A stretch of DNA of 58,696 nucleotides from Chloroflexota bacterium (GCA_030603665.1 JAUVXJ010000019.1:1-58696), one strand, 5' to 3'. Numbered from the stretch's first letter, positions 1 through 9,531 are shown. The notes: generated by a model from the letters alone, not told the origin. Made by a program: numbers and translations.

Positions 1-1257
1 ATACTCTTTGCCGCCGCCTCTTATCCTGCTCTGGAGGTACTCACCACGGCAGTTTACCGGCGCGCGGCAGCACAACGAATTCGCGAACTGTCGGAGCAGT
101 ACGGCCTGTCCGTGGACCCCGACGCGATCGTTGAGAACATTCCGGTAGGCGTTCAACAGCGTGTGGAGATCATCAAGACTCTGTATCGCGAGGCCGAGAT
201 CCTGATCCTCGACGAGCCAACAGCCGTGCTCACTCCCCAGGAAACTGAAGAGCTTTTCGAGATCATGCGCTCCTTGACGGACCAGGGTAAGTCCATCATG
301 TTCATCACCCACAAGCTGAAAGAGGTGATGGCCATCTCCGACCGGGTGATCGTCCTGCGCGACGGCCGCCTCGTGGGGGAGACGACCCCTCCGGAGACAT
401 CGCTAGAGGAGCTGGCCGAGATGATGGTCGGACGCGAGGTTGACCTAGTCGTAGACAAAGGGCCGGCGTCGCCTGGTGATGTGGTGCTGGAAGTGGATGG
501 TCTTACCGCTGACGATGCCCGGGGTCATCCAGTTGTACGCGGGGTAGACCTCTTCGTGCGGGCCGGCGAGATATTGGGCGTGGCCGGTGTGCAAGGCAAC
601 GGCCAGACCGAGATTGTAGAGGTGCTTACCGGGCTCCTGTCGGCCACGGGGGGCTCTGTCCGCATCTTGGGCCAGGATGTGACCAGCGCCTCGCCTCGGC
701 GCATCACCGAGCTGGGGGTGGCTCACGTTCCCGAGGACCGGCAGCAGGACGGTTTGGTGATGACGTTCCCCATCTTCGACAATGTGGTGTTATCCACCTA
801 TTACCTGAAACCCTACGCTGAAGGACGTGTGATTCAATTCGAGGAGGTTTACGAGTACGCCGATCGGGTGGTGAAGGAATTCGACGTGCGTACCCCCAGC
901 ATCATTCTCCCAGCCCAAACCCTGTCAGGCGGCAACCAGCAGAAGCTGATCGTGGCCCGCGAGTTCTCCCGCCCCATCAAGTTGATGATCGCTGCGCAAC
1001 CCACCCGAGGATTGGACGTGGGTTCGATAGAGTACATCCACAGTCAGATCGTCCAGAAGCGCGACAATGGGGTGGCCGTGCTTCTGGTCTCAGTGGAGTT
1101 GGATGAGATCATGGCACTATCGGACCGGGTCGCGGTGATGTACGAGGGAAGGATCGTAGGCACTCTGGATGCGGACAAGGTCACCCGCGAAGAGTTGGGC
1201 TTGATGATGGCCGGGGCCCGGCTCGAAGAAGAGAAGGAGGAGGTGACCGGTGACTGA
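1..1257 (+). CDS. ABC transporter ATP-binding protein (nucleoside/simple-sugar type), 5'-truncated by window edge
   Basis: The frame is open from base 1, so this is the C-terminal part (418 codons visible) of a double-ATPase subunit of the BmpA-NupOPQ / ribose-type importers. What remains of domain 1 has the signature [11 protein letters not shown] and Walker [16 protein letters not shown]. Domain 2 has Walker [10 protein letters not shown], the signature LSGGNQQKL, and the degenerate Walker [13 protein letters not shown] usual for the second domain of this family. A GTG at 112 lies in frame but is internal to the first domain, so it is not the true start. The stop overlaps the next gene by 8 bp, so the ATPase and permeases are translationally linked. 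The family energises uptake of nucleosides or simple sugars across the cytoplasmic membrane. The substrate cannot be read here, and the binding lipoprotein is presumably upstream of the window. Confidence 0.93.
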   Translation: MLFAAASYPALEVLTTAVYRRAAAQRIRELSEQYGLSVDPDAIVENIPVGVQQRVEIIKTLYREAEILILDEPTAVLTPQETEELFEIMRSLTDQGKSIMFITHKLKEVMAISDRVIVLRDGRLVGETTPPETSLEELAEMMVGREVDLVVDKGPASPGDVVLEVDGLTADDARGHPVVRGVDLFVRAGEILGVAGVQGNGQTEIVEVLTGLLSATGGSVRILGQDVTSASPRRITELGVAHVPEDRQQDGLVMTFPIFDNVVLSTYYLKPYAEGRVIQFEEVYEYADRVVKEFDVRTPSIILPAQTLSGGNQQKLIVAREFSRPIKLMIAAQPTRGLDVGSIEYIHSQIVQKRDNGVAVLLVSVELDEIMALSDRVAVMYEGRIVGTLDADKVTREELGLMMAGARLEEEKEEVTGD

Positions 1258-2692
1258 GGAACGGTCCGCGGGACTCGCTGCACGCATCGCCGCGCTGCCC
1301 TTGTGGGTCCGCCTGGTCGCGCTGGCTGTGCTGGTCGGCGTGCCTGTCCTGCTCAGTAAGTGGCTGGTCCTGATTCTGCTCATAGCTCTCGGGTTGTGGC
1401 CCATCACGGTGCTGGTTGGCTTGGTAGGGCTAGCGCTGTTTTCCATCCCTCGAGGGGGTTGGCCCTGGATGCGCTCCTGGTTGGGCGCGCGGCTGCGGGA
1501 CCTGGCGATACCCCTGCTGTCCATCTTTACGGCGCTGGTTATTGGTGCCCTGGTGATCATGTTCACGGATGCGGAGGTGTACGCGGCCTTAAGCAGCGGA
1601 CAGATCGTCTATGCTCTGCGAGTGGGGATTCAGAACGTGGCGGTGGCGTACGGGGCGCTGTATGAGGGGGCCTTCGGTAACCCGTCTGATATCTTGGAGG
1701 CTATCGGTCGTGCTCTGGGCGGTGAGGGTCTGGACCCAATTCTGAGGGCAGTTCGTGGCCCAAGCGACAGCATGGTCCAGTCAGTGCCCTACATCTTCGC
1801 TGGGCTGGCGGTGGCTCTGGGCTTTCGCGCCGGGCTGTTCAACATCGGCGCAGAGGGGCAGATCGGTATCGGCTGGATAGCGGCGGTGATTGTCGGCTTC
1901 TCCTTCAGGGGTCTACCCATGATCATCCACCTACCATTGGCTATTGTGGTCGGCGCGATCGCTGGTGGTCTCTGGGCGGCTATCGCTGGCTTCCTGAGGG
2001 CGCGAACCGGCGCCCACGAGGTGATCACCACCATCATGCTCAACTACATATCCTTCCGTTTGAGCGAGTGGCTGCTGTGCGGCCCTTTAGAGTTCACCAG
2101 GGGCACTTGTCGAACCCAGGAGATCGCCGAAAGCGCCTACTTGCCGCGGTTTCTGAGCCATCCGGTGACACTGCACTGGGGGTTCGTTTTGGCGCTGGCT
2201 GCAGCGGTGGCGGTCGGCTGGTTCCTTTTCAAAACGACGTGGGGGTATGAACTGCGAACTGTGGGTGCCAACCCCAATGCAGCTCGGTACGGCGGCATGA
2301 GTGTGACCAGGACATGGGTGTTGGCCATGTTCCTCAGCGGCTGCCTGGCGGGGCTGGCAGGCGTGAGCCAGGGGTTGGGAATCAGTCACAACGCCGCACT
2401 TGGTTTCCAGGCCGGGTATGGCTTCGACGCCATCGCTTTGGCGCTGTTGGGCAAGAGCCATCCCGCTGGGGTGGTGGCAGCCGCCTTCATCTTTGGCGTT
2501 CTGAGAGCTGGGGCAGCCCGGATGCAGTCGGTGGCTGGCGTGCCCACCGAGATTGTGCAAATCATTCAGGCGTTGGTTATCGTGTTTATCGCGGCGCCAG
2601 CAATCATTAGGGCCATCTACCGCTTCCGCGAACGACGCCGTGAGGACATCGAGGCCGAGATGGCCGTCTTCTCGCGGGGTTGGGGGGCGTAA
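1250..2692 (+). CDS. ABC transporter permease (BPD_transp_2 family), first of pair
   Basis: This 480-residue polytopic protein starts at GTG 1250 behind a strong AAGGAGGAGG (1234-1243) inside the end of the ATPase gene. Hydrophobic helices cover residues 18-70, 85-110 and most of 175-450. The core SVPYIFAGLAVALGFRAG followed by FNIGAEGQIGIG is characteristic of permeases partnering NupO/RbsA-like ATPases. It would form half of the membrane channel with the next gene product. The ~170 residues before the core hold extra helices and a loop, longer than a minimal permease of this family but usual for the NupP-type subunit. Substrate specificity is not visible. Confidence 0.92.
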   Translation: MTEERSAGLAARIAALPLWVRLVALAVLVGVPVLLSKWLVLILLIALGLWPITVLVGLVGLALFSIPRGGWPWMRSWLGARLRDLAIPLLSIFTALVIGALVIMFTDAEVYAALSSGQIVYALRVGIQNVAVAYGALYEGAFGNPSDILEAIGRALGGEGLDPILRAVRGPSDSMVQSVPYIFAGLAVALGFRAGLFNIGAEGQIGIGWIAAVIVGFSFRGLPMIIHLPLAIVVGAIAGGLWAAIAGFLRARTGAHEVITTIMLNYISFRLSEWLLCGPLEFTRGTCRTQEIAESAYLPRFLSHPVTLHWGFVLALAAAVAVGWFLFKTTWGYELRTVGANPNAARYGGMSVTRTWVLAMFLSGCLAGLAGVSQGLGISHNAALGFQAGYGFDAIALALLGKSHPAGVVAAAFIFGVLRAGAARMQSVAGVPTEIVQIIQALVIVFIAAPAIIRAIYRFRERRREDIEAEMAVFSRGWGA

Positions 2693-2703
2693 GGGAGGGA
2701 GAT

Positions 2704-3978
2704 ATGGCAGTTCAGGCGCGAACCGTGAGCGTTTCCGAAGCACCTGGCCTGAGCCGGCGAGACATCTTCGTCACCATCTTGATGTTGCTGGTGGGGGGCG
2801 GCATCCTCATACTGGGCGCCTTTGGCACTCAGGCTGGTGACCAGGCCACCTTCACCGACCAGAAGTTGGGCACGCTCTTCTCCCTGTCATCCCAGCCAAC
2901 CCTGTATCTGATGGGGATGGCCTGCCTGTTCATGGCCGGGATGCGACTCTATCGCGGCTTTGCTGCCCTACGTGCGTGGTTTGGCTTGGCTCTCGCCGTC
3001 TTGGCGGCCTTTGCCTTCCTGGTGTGGATGAGCAGCGGCACCACCCTGAACGTACCAGGGATGATCCAGGCGACGCTGACCGCGGCCACTCCGCTGACCC
3101 TGGGAGCCATGTGCGGTCTCCTGTGCGAGCGGTCGGGCATCATCAACATCGCCATCGAGGGGATGATGCTCTTTGGCGCCTTCGCGGGCGTGGCCTTTGC
3201 GGCCATCTTCGACAACCTGTGGATGGGCTTGATCGCGGCCAGCCTGCTAGGTGGGGCGATGGCGGGGGTTCACGCAGTGTTGTCCATCAAGTACAAGGTG
3301 GATCAGATCATCTCCGGCACGGTGATCAATATTCTGGCGGTGGGCGCCACCCGCTTCCTGAACCTCCGCGTCTTGGAGCCGGCAGGGCTGAGCACCCCCG
3401 GCACCTTTGACGCCATCCGCATCCCCGTCTTGGCAGACATTCCCATAGTGGGACCCATCCTTTTCGAAAACCAGCCCACGACCTACATCATGCTCATCCT
3501 GCTGGTGGTAGTAAACTACGTCGTCTTCTTCACGCCGTGGGGATTGCGGATGCGCGCTTGCGGTGAGCACCCCCGCGCCGCCGACACCGTCGGTGTGGCC
3601 GTCAACCGCATGCGGTACATCAGCGTGGTCATCGGCGGGCTGATCGCCGGCGTGGGCGGCGCCTACTTCTCACTGGGACAGGTGGGGACCTTCGAAGATG
3701 GCATGACGCGAGGGCAGGGCTTCGTGGCGCTGGCGGCCATGATCTTCGGCAACTGGAACCCCTTCGGCGCTTTCGCTGCGGCTCTGCTCTTTGGCTTCGC
3801 CAATGCACTACAGGTCAAGATGCAGATTCTCCAGCCTGTGTTGCCGATCATCAACGTCCCTATTCCCCCTGAGTTTCTCCAGATGGCCCCTTACATTCTG
3901 ACCATCATCGTGGTGGCTGGAGTAGTGGGGCGGGTGCGGCCTCCGGCCCAAGAGGGTAAGCCGTACGAGAAGCAATAG
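2704..3978 (+). CDS. ABC transporter permease (BPD_transp_2 family), second of pair
   Basis: This is a 424-residue polytopic permease. The frame opens at 2680, but ATG 2704 is chosen because GGGAGGGAG lies directly upstream and 2680 falls inside the end of the previous gene. An N-terminal extension with three helices precedes the family core: LTLGAMCGLLCERSG, then IINIAIEGMMLFGAFAG. It is the NupQ-like partner of the preceding permease; the gap between them is 11 bp. The C-terminus ends shortly after a last helix near VVAGVVGRVR. With the ATPase gene it forms one operon; nothing after it looks co-transcribed. Confidence 0.92.
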   Translation: MAVQARTVSVSEAPGLSRRDIFVTILMLLVGGGILILGAFGTQAGDQATFTDQKLGTLFSLSSQPTLYLMGMACLFMAGMRLYRGFAALRAWFGLALAVLAAFAFLVWMSSGTTLNVPGMIQATLTAATPLTLGAMCGLLCERSGIINIAIEGMMLFGAFAGVAFAAIFDNLWMGLIAASLLGGAMAGVHAVLSIKYKVDQIISGTVINILAVGATRFLNLRVLEPAGLSTPGTFDAIRIPVLADIPIVGPILFENQPTTYIMLILLVVVNYVVFFTPWGLRMRACGEHPRAADTVGVAVNRMRYISVVIGGLIAGVGGAYFSLGQVGTFEDGMTRGQGFVALAAMIFGNWNPFGAFAAALLFGFANALQVKMQILQPVLPIINVPIPPEFLQMAPYILTIIVVAGVVGRVRPPAQEGKPYEKQ

Positions 3979-4738
3979 GGTGAGCTCAGGAAGCGCGCCG
4001 TAGTTGGACGTGCTTTGCGACCGGGCGCGGCTCGCATATCCTCTGGCAGGCCCGGAACTGGAACAAGAACTGAAGCAACTTGGCCTGTCGTCTGGCTGTC
4101 ATGGGATGACGGGCAAGAACACACTGAGAACGACGTAGGGTAGGGGCACGGCTTGCCGTGCGCCTTTGATATCAGAAGGGTAAGACTCTCCAACACTCCG
4201 AACGTTGCGGAGGAGCGGGCGACCGTCCCCAATGGCCCATCAGGGGCTAGACCGCTTCAGGCTCGGTGGAACCTTCGCGTAGGCAGAGCAGGAGCCGCCG
4301 ACCGGATCGCACACCTCTAGCACCATACAGCGTTCCGCTCGCTCTAGCTGTCCGCGTACCTTCTGCGGCACGCTGCCGTCGGTCTCGGGGAACGGGGCCA
4401 GACCCACTGCTTGGAATGAGAGGCCATGGCGGACGGCACCCGATCATCAGTCCGACCATCTCGGCGGCGTCCACAATCAATACCGCAGTGGTGGCTGCTG
4501 CCCGGGCGACGAGCGCGCCTGCATTGCCGGGATGTGTTGCGGCGCCGGGCCGACGACGACTGTTGATCTGAACCGCGCGCAAGGGATCCCGCAGTGGCAG
4601 TTGGCACCGGATGCCTCAGTCTTGGCGATGCGAACTGCAACTGTGTGCAATCCTGTTTTCGATGACAAAGCAATGCAGGTAAGAAATCGGTGGCCAATCG
4701 CGTCTGAGAGTTAAAGGTGAACCAACAGGAGGCGGACT
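3979..4738. other. 760-bp stretch without a confident gene
   Basis: No coding region here can be defended. It holds a palindrome at 4146-4161 (listed separately). On the minus strand between about 4255 and 4690, protein-like segments lie in different frames. One reads GLAPFPETDGSVPQKVRGQL, continues to EVCDPVGGSCSAYA and ends at a stop near 4250. Another frame reads ATTAVLIVDAAEMVGLMIG. This could be an eroded gene, but the family was not recognised. Confidence 0.4.
4146..4161. repeat. palindrome GCACGGC-TT-GCCGTGC, dispersed repeat copy 1
   Basis: A perfect 7-bp inverted repeat with a 2-nt loop, preceded by GTAGGGTAGGG. Its core resembles the two larger palindromes at 10176-10201 and 45987-46014 (each has CACGG, a short loop and CCGTG), suggesting one dispersed family. 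Confidence 0.6.
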
Positions 4739-6436
4739 ATGCGAATCTTGTATTTGCTTGGACTCCTGATGCTGATTCTTGCGGCTTGTGCACCTTCTGT
4801 GTCCGAGCCAGTCGCATCGGACGGGACTCCCGCGGCTGCAGACTCGACGCCATTGGAGGGCGCCCTGTTGCCCGAGGAGCCTCCCCCGCCGGGAGCGGAG
4901 GCTGAGTTCAGCACAGACTTCAGCAGGCACAGCGTGCCCTACAGCGAGATTATCTCCGGAGGACCTCCTAAGGATACCATTCCGGCCATCGATTCGCCTC
5001 AGTTCATTAGTGTTGAGGAGGCCGATCAGTGGCTTGATCCTCATGAGGCAGTGATTCTCGTGGAAGTCGGAGGCAGCGCGCGTGCTTACCCTGTTCAGAT
5101 CCTCATGTGGCACGAGATCGTCAACGACATCGTCGCGGGAGTGCCCCTGGTCGTGACCTACTGCCCGCTGTGCAACACCGGTGTCGCCTTCGAGCGTACT
5201 TTGGATGGACAGGTGTTCGACTTCGGCACAACCGGGCGGCTACGCTACAGCAATCTGATCATGTACGACCGACAGACGGAGACCTGGTGGCAGCAGGCGA
5301 CGGGAGAAGGCGTTGTGGGTGAGTTCGCCCTGCGTCAGTTGACCTTCGTCCCTGCGTCGATGATCTCATGGGGCGATTTCCAGGCTACCTATCCGGATGG
5401 GCAGGTGCTCTCGCGCGAAACCGGATACAGCCGGGAGTATGGCCGGAACCCTTACACGAGCTACGACGACATAAACCGGTCGCCGTTCCTGTTCCAGGGC
5501 CCTGACACGCCGGACGTGCTCCCTCCCATGGCTCGGGTACTAACGGTCGACCTGAACGGAGAGGCCGTAGCCTATCCCTACGAAGTGTTGCAAGAAGTGC
5601 GCGTGATCAACGACAGTGTGGGCAGCGCGCCTATCGTCGTGCTGTGGGCCCCTGGCACCGCCTCGGCCCTGGACGCAGGCAGCGTCGCTGGGGGAGATGA
5701 CGTCGGCGCAGGCACGACCTACTCCCGCGAGCTGGACGCGGAGATGCTAACCTTCGTCCTCGACGGCGATCGAGTCCTCGATGAGCAAAGCGGCAGCGAA
5801 TGGAATATCCTGGGTCAGGCTGTCAGCGGCCCGAAGGCAGGCAGCCAATTGGAGCCCGTCGTCAGCGTCAACCACTTCTGGTTCTCGTGGGCGGCCTTCA
5901 GGCCGGACACGCGTATCTACACAGGTGAGGAGCCGACCGCTGCAACGCCTTCGTTGGTGGCGGAGGGCAGCAGCACCGAGCTTCTTCCGGACTTCGAGAT
6001 CGACGTCTACCAAGGCGAGGACGTGTTGGGAGGGCAGTCGGTAGGCTTCTCTGAGGTGCTTGCCCAGGGCAGGCCGATCGTCCTCAATTTCTGGGCGGGG
6101 CTCTGCCCGATCTGCCGCGCCGAGATGCCGTCGTTGGAGGAGGCGCACAACCAGTATAGTGACAGGGTGCTCATTCTTGGAGTGGACATCGGACCTTTCG
6201 TCCTGCTAGGTGACAAGGAAGACGGCCTTTCCCTACTCGATGAGCTCGACATCACCTATCCTGCGGGGAGCACCTCAGATTCCAACGTGATAGGGGACTA
6301 TAAGGTTCTGGGCACGCCGACAACGCTCTTCATCACACCCGACGGCGAGGTCGTCCGTCGACGGCACGGGATCTTCACCGAAGGGCAGTTGAGCGAGTTC
6401 ATAGAGGCGCTGCTGGAGGCTTCGTACAGTTCGTAG
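4739..6436 (+). CDS. DUF3179 lipoprotein fused to a C-terminal TlpA-like thioredoxin domain
   Basis: 565 residues. A signal peptide ends in the lipobox LILAAC (Cys17), so the protein is predicted to be lipid-anchored outside the membrane. Residues ~75-390 match DUF3179 proteins, with a YPVQILMWHEIVND segment and the conserved TYCPLCNTGVAFER block, which itself contains a CxxC. Residues ~415-562 are a redoxin: NFWAGLCPICRAEMP gives the CPIC active site and GTPTTLFI carries the cis-proline. The ATG at 4739 follows AGGAGG (4727-4732). The next gene encodes a CcdA-like electron carrier, so the thioredoxin domain is probably kept reduced by it (inference). The function of DUF3179 is not established. 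Fusion of the two domains in one lipoprotein is the notable feature. Confidence 0.88.
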   Translation: MRILYLLGLLMLILAACAPSVSEPVASDGTPAAADSTPLEGALLPEEPPPPGAEAEFSTDFSRHSVPYSEIISGGPPKDTIPAIDSPQFISVEEADQWLDPHEAVILVEVGGSARAYPVQILMWHEIVNDIVAGVPLVVTYCPLCNTGVAFERTLDGQVFDFGTTGRLRYSNLIMYDRQTETWWQQATGEGVVGEFALRQLTFVPASMISWGDFQATYPDGQVLSRETGYSREYGRNPYTSYDDINRSPFLFQGPDTPDVLPPMARVLTVDLNGEAVAYPYEVLQEVRVINDSVGSAPIVVLWAPGTASALDAGSVAGGDDVGAGTTYSRELDAEMLTFVLDGDRVLDEQSGSEWNILGQAVSGPKAGSQLEPVVSVNHFWFSWAAFRPDTRIYTGEEPTAATPSLVAEGSSTELLPDFEIDVYQGEDVLGGQSVGFSEVLAQGRPIVLNFWAGLCPICRAEMPSLEEAHNQYSDRVLILGVDIGPFVLLGDKEDGLSLLDELDITYPAGSTSDSNVIGDYKVLGTPTTLFITPDGEVVRRRHGIFTEGQLSEFIEALLEASYSS

Positions 6437-6539
6437 TAGACATGCATGAGGCGGCCACCGGCTTCGCTTCGTCAACGGCTGAGCGTGAGCGCGCCTCATT
6501 CATCATTTCATGGCGGACGCCGGAACGGAGCGCACTGGA

Positions 6540-7406
6540 ATGAAAGACATATTCTCCACGAAGGCCTTTATGCCTTCGGACAGCAAGGGAGAGAAGACAA
6601 AGCGCAACTGCCTGATCCTTGCAGCCACATTGCTCATCCCGGTGTTGATAGTCCTGGGGCTGCTGGTGGTGCTCATCACGTATCAGGGTGGCATCGAGAC
6701 GGCTGTGGCCGATCTGGCGCTGCTGCTCCCGCTAGGAACAGCCTTCGCTGCGGGAATGGTCGCCAGCGTCAACCCATGCGGGATTATGATGCTCACTTCG
6801 TATGCTTTGTACCAAGTGCGAAGTGACGGGGCTAGTTCGTCTGCTGTCCGCCGGGCGCTCCGGGGTTTGCTAATCGCTGCTATCGTGACCTTGAGCTTCG
6901 TCCTGATCTTTGCTGTTGTAGGTATCGGCATCGCCGCTGGCGGCAGGTGGGTGGTCAGAGTCTTTCCCCACGTGGGGCTGCTCCTCGGAGTAGGCATGAT
7001 GGTGCTGGGAGTCTGGCTTCTCGTCACACGCAAGACCCTCGGCTTCGTCCCAGGGAAGGAACTGTCCGTGATTCCACAGCGTAACCTGGGGAATGCGTTC
7101 CTGTTCGGCATTGTGTACGCCGCGGCGTCCCTCAGTTGCACACTTCCCATCTTTCTTGCCGTCGTCGGAAGTTCACTGGCGATCGGGGGTTTGCTCCACT
7201 CCCTGGGGCAGTTCATGGGGTATGCACTAGGCATGGGCACGAGTATCTTCATAGTCGTCATCGGAGCGGCCCTGGCGAGGCGGGCCATGGCCAGGTGGCT
7301 GAGAGCATTGACGCCCTACATTCATCGCTTGAGCGCGATGTTCTTGATCGGGGCCGGCGCCTACTTGGTGTACTACTGGCTGTTCCTGGGAGGGCTCGTG
7401 GCCTAG
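6540..7406 (+). CDS. ccdA: CcdA/DsbD-like thiol:disulfide transport membrane protein
   Basis: 288 residues from ATG 6540; an in-frame ATG at 6510 would add ten residues but has no ribosome-binding site, whereas GGAACGGAG precedes 6540. An N-terminal helix is followed by the CcdA core: FAAGMVASVNPCGIMML carries the first redox cysteine and AAASLSCTLPIF the second, each near the start of a helix, in the usual internal pseudo-repeat. CcdA proteins move electrons from cytoplasmic thioredoxin to extracytoplasmic thioredoxin-fold proteins. The likely client is the upstream TlpA-domain lipoprotein, about 100 bp away on the same strand. No cytochrome c maturation genes are nearby, so a specific role in that pathway is not supported. 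Confidence 0.9.
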   Translation: MKDIFSTKAFMPSDSKGEKTKRNCLILAATLLIPVLIVLGLLVVLITYQGGIETAVADLALLLPLGTAFAAGMVASVNPCGIMMLTSYALYQVRSDGASSSAVRRALRGLLIAAIVTLSFVLIFAVVGIGIAAGGRWVVRVFPHVGLLLGVGMMVLGVWLLVTRKTLGFVPGKELSVIPQRNLGNAFLFGIVYAAASLSCTLPIFLAVVGSSLAIGGLLHSLGQFMGYALGMGTSIFIVVIGAALARRAMARWLRALTPYIHRLSAMFLIGAGAYLVYYWLFLGGLVA

Positions 7407-7554
7407 GCAGGAAAGCTGGCTAACGGATGTGGGAGCGCTGACGAACAGGGATTGACCGGTCGACTGCAACCAAGAGACCAAAATGTCTGTCCTGCGCAAC
7501 AGTCCAGCCGTTGAAGAGGCGGTGAAAGAGGCGCTTCCACCACGGCGTTGTTAG

Positions 7555-7584
7555 TAGACACAAGAGCGAGAGCTACGTTATAAT
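7555..7584 (+). promoter_or_regulatory. sigma70-type promoter TAGACA-18-TATAAT
   Basis: -35 TAGACA at 7555-7560 and a perfect -10 TATAAT at 7579-7584. It would give a ~135-nt leader before the gene at 7726. The leader contains a 7-bp stem, ATCTCGC (7593-7599) with GCGAGAT (7621-7627). Confidence 0.65.
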
Positions 7585-7725
7585 AGTATGGCATCTCGCG
7601 GACACGTGGTCTTGCCTGGTGCGAGATACCCCCATCTTGGGCGGGTGGCGGGCTCCTATGCCGGGGACGACCTCGGCAGAACCTTTGTTCGCAGGTTGGA
7701 TTTGTTGTCCAGGGAGGAGAGAGGC

Positions 7726-8016
7726 ATGTACGGAACGGTGGCACGCTATCGGGCAAAGCCGGGAAACGTCGATGCGCTGTTGAAGTTGCAGAGCCAGCTT
7801 GACGCAGATCCCCCACCCGGCTTCGTGGCCGCATACATCTACCAGATGGATGACGACCCAGAGGAGTTCCTCGAAGCCCTGCTCTTCGAGAACCGCGAAA
7901 CATACATGGCTAATGCGGATAGCCCTGAGCAGCATCAGTGGTATCTGAAGCTGAGGGCGTTGGTGGAGGCTGACCCGGAGTGGCACGACGGGACAGTGAT
8001 CCACCCCACTGGCTGA
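7726..8016 (+). CDS. small ABM-like (antibiotic biosynthesis monooxygenase fold) protein
   Basis: 96 residues beginning MYGTVARYRAKPGN. The frame is open from 7588, but ATG 7726 is chosen because GGGAGGAGAG lies just upstream and the fold starts there. The pattern of a short beta strand with RYRAKPGN, a helix, a YQMDDDPEEF segment, then NRETYMANADSPEQHQWY is that of dimeric alpha+beta-barrel (ABM) proteins, which run ~95-110 residues. Members include small monooxygenases and many proteins of unknown role; no catalytic residue can be assigned. It appears monocistronic with its own promoter. Confidence 0.7.
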   Translation: MYGTVARYRAKPGNVDALLKLQSQLDADPPPGFVAAYIYQMDDDPEEFLEALLFENRETYMANADSPEQHQWYLKLRALVEADPEWHDGTVIHPTG

Positions 8017-8257
8017 TTCGATTCGCCACCATGCCGGCCCATTCCGTGCTAGCGCTGCTCTAGAGCGCGAAAGCTACGTGTTGGGCGTTGTGCTGTGCCT
8101 GTCCAGAGACTGTGGTGACGGGCGCACTGGCTAGGCAAGGCGTTTGATCTGCGAGTAGACTTCTCAGCAGGCGATGCACGCGTGCATTGGCATGCCGTGT
8201 CCCTGCCCATGATCGTTGCTGACAGGATCCTGGCCGTTCGGCGCGTCTCCCTTGCGG

Positions 8258-9340
8258 CTACTCGGTAAACTGGACGCTGTCCAGCATCTCCTCCAGAGTG
8301 GGGCCGTACTCTTGCCATTCATCCACGGCCGTGACCCCGAGGAAGAGATACCCCCAACCGTCATACGCCACTGCGGCCGCGAATCCCACAATAGGAGTGT
8401 CGGCACCGCTGGGGAGCCCGTCCAGGTCGATGATCAAGCCATCCTGACTGGCGATGGTGCGAGGCGCCATGTCGCTGGAAGGGCCGCCCTCGTCGAAGGC
8501 CAGCGCCTGTAGCTCCTCCTCGAACCAATCCACCAGACCCGCGCCTCCCCGAGAGGAGCCTCTCACCAGAAAGGCAGCACCGCTCTCCAGGCTGCCCGTG
8601 TCGATCAAGCTGCGGCTGGTGGCGAAGATCACCTGGTCACGACCCTCTTCGATGATCCAGTCCTCCGGATACCACATCTTCAGTCCAAGATCCTGGCTGG
8701 TGAAAGTGCCAGAAGGATCGGTGAAACGCACACTGCGCAGCATGGCTTCGAGGACAGAGCCATATTCTGGCCAGTCTTCCGCGATCGAGACGCCCATGAA
8801 CACGTAGCCGAAGCGATTGTGTTCCGCGCCAGCCATGAACCCCTTCACCCGGGCGGTGGCGCCCATGGGGGTGGCTTCGTAGTCGGTGATCACTCCAGAT
8901 TCATCGCCTATGGAAACGGGCTGGAGTTCCGTCGTCTTGATGTCGTCGAGCGAACTCTGATCCAGCAATTGCTGGATCAGGTCCTCTAGCGTCTCTCCGC
9001 TTTCCATCTGCGCACCTATGATGGCGAAGGCCGCCCCTGTCTCCCAGTCGTCCCCAGATATCAGTTCGCTCGAAGTGGCAAAGGCCACCATGTCTGGCAT
9101 TTCTTCGGAGATCCAGGTCTCTGGAAACCAGATGGACAGGCCCAGGATGGCGTTGGAGTAGTTGGGCTCTCTTACCTCTGGTGTAGGTGTGGGAGGTACC
9201 AGGGTCGGTGTTGGAATGGGGGTGGCCGTTGGCGGCGGTAAGGTGGGTGTTGGCTCCGGGCTTGGGGCTGCGCAGGCCAGGATGGAGGACGAGAGCAACA
9301 CCACGATTGCGACAATGGCTGCCATACGATTTAGCATCAT
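8258..9340 (-). CDS. lipoprotein with two tandem copies of one ~150-residue domain
   Basis: 360 residues from ATG 9340 (MMLNRMAAIVAIVV), with GGAAGAGAAG upstream; a longer frame to 9499 has no signal peptide at its start. The lipobox is SSILAC. A Pro/Thr-rich linker of about 30 residues follows, then two clearly related units. The first contains GLSIWFPETWISEE and VAFATSSELI; the second contains GLKMWYPEDWIIEEG and VIFATSRSLI. Both finish with a WxxYGxxLExML-SV-FT motif. The arrangement implies internal duplication of a small beta-rich domain, possibly PsbP-like in outline, but no family was firmly recognised. It is predicted to sit on the outer face of the membrane. Confidence 0.85.
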   Translation of the reverse strand: MMLNRMAAIVAIVVLLSSSILACAAPSPEPTPTLPPPTATPIPTPTLVPPTPTPEVREPNYSNAILGLSIWFPETWISEEMPDMVAFATSSELISGDDWETGAAFAIIGAQMESGETLEDLIQQLLDQSSLDDIKTTELQPVSIGDESGVITDYEATPMGATARVKGFMAGAEHNRFGYVFMGVSIAEDWPEYGSVLEAMLRSVRFTDPSGTFTSQDLGLKMWYPEDWIIEEGRDQVIFATSRSLIDTGSLESGAAFLVRGSSRGGAGLVDWFEEELQALAFDEGGPSSDMAPRTIASQDGLIIDLDGLPSGADTPIVGFAAAVAYDGWGYLFLGVTAVDEWQEYGPTLEEMLDSVQFTE

Positions 9341-9480
9341 GCTTCTCTTCCTTTCGTTGAGAGTGCGGCAATTCTCGCATGGGTGCTCTGCAAACGCAAG
9401 CGGGGACTGATTGGGAGGTGGGCGGCCCCGCGGTGTGCATGACACCTTTGACCGACGGGTAGTGCGCTGGGCAGATAGGA

Positions 9481-9531
9481 TACAACGCCAGTTGTACAAG
9501 ACTTGTCAATCGGTCTCAGGTCGAGCACAAT
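9481..9531. promoter_or_regulatory. inverted repeat and overlapping divergent promoter elements
   Basis: TACAAC-GCCA-GTTGTA (9481-9496) is a perfect 6-bp inverted repeat of operator type. Just beyond it, TTGTCA (9503-9508) and CACAAT (9526-9531, 17-bp spacer) could drive the Fe-S scaffold gene. The same bases read on the minus strand give TTGACA (9509-9504) facing the lipoprotein gene. Confidence 0.4.
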
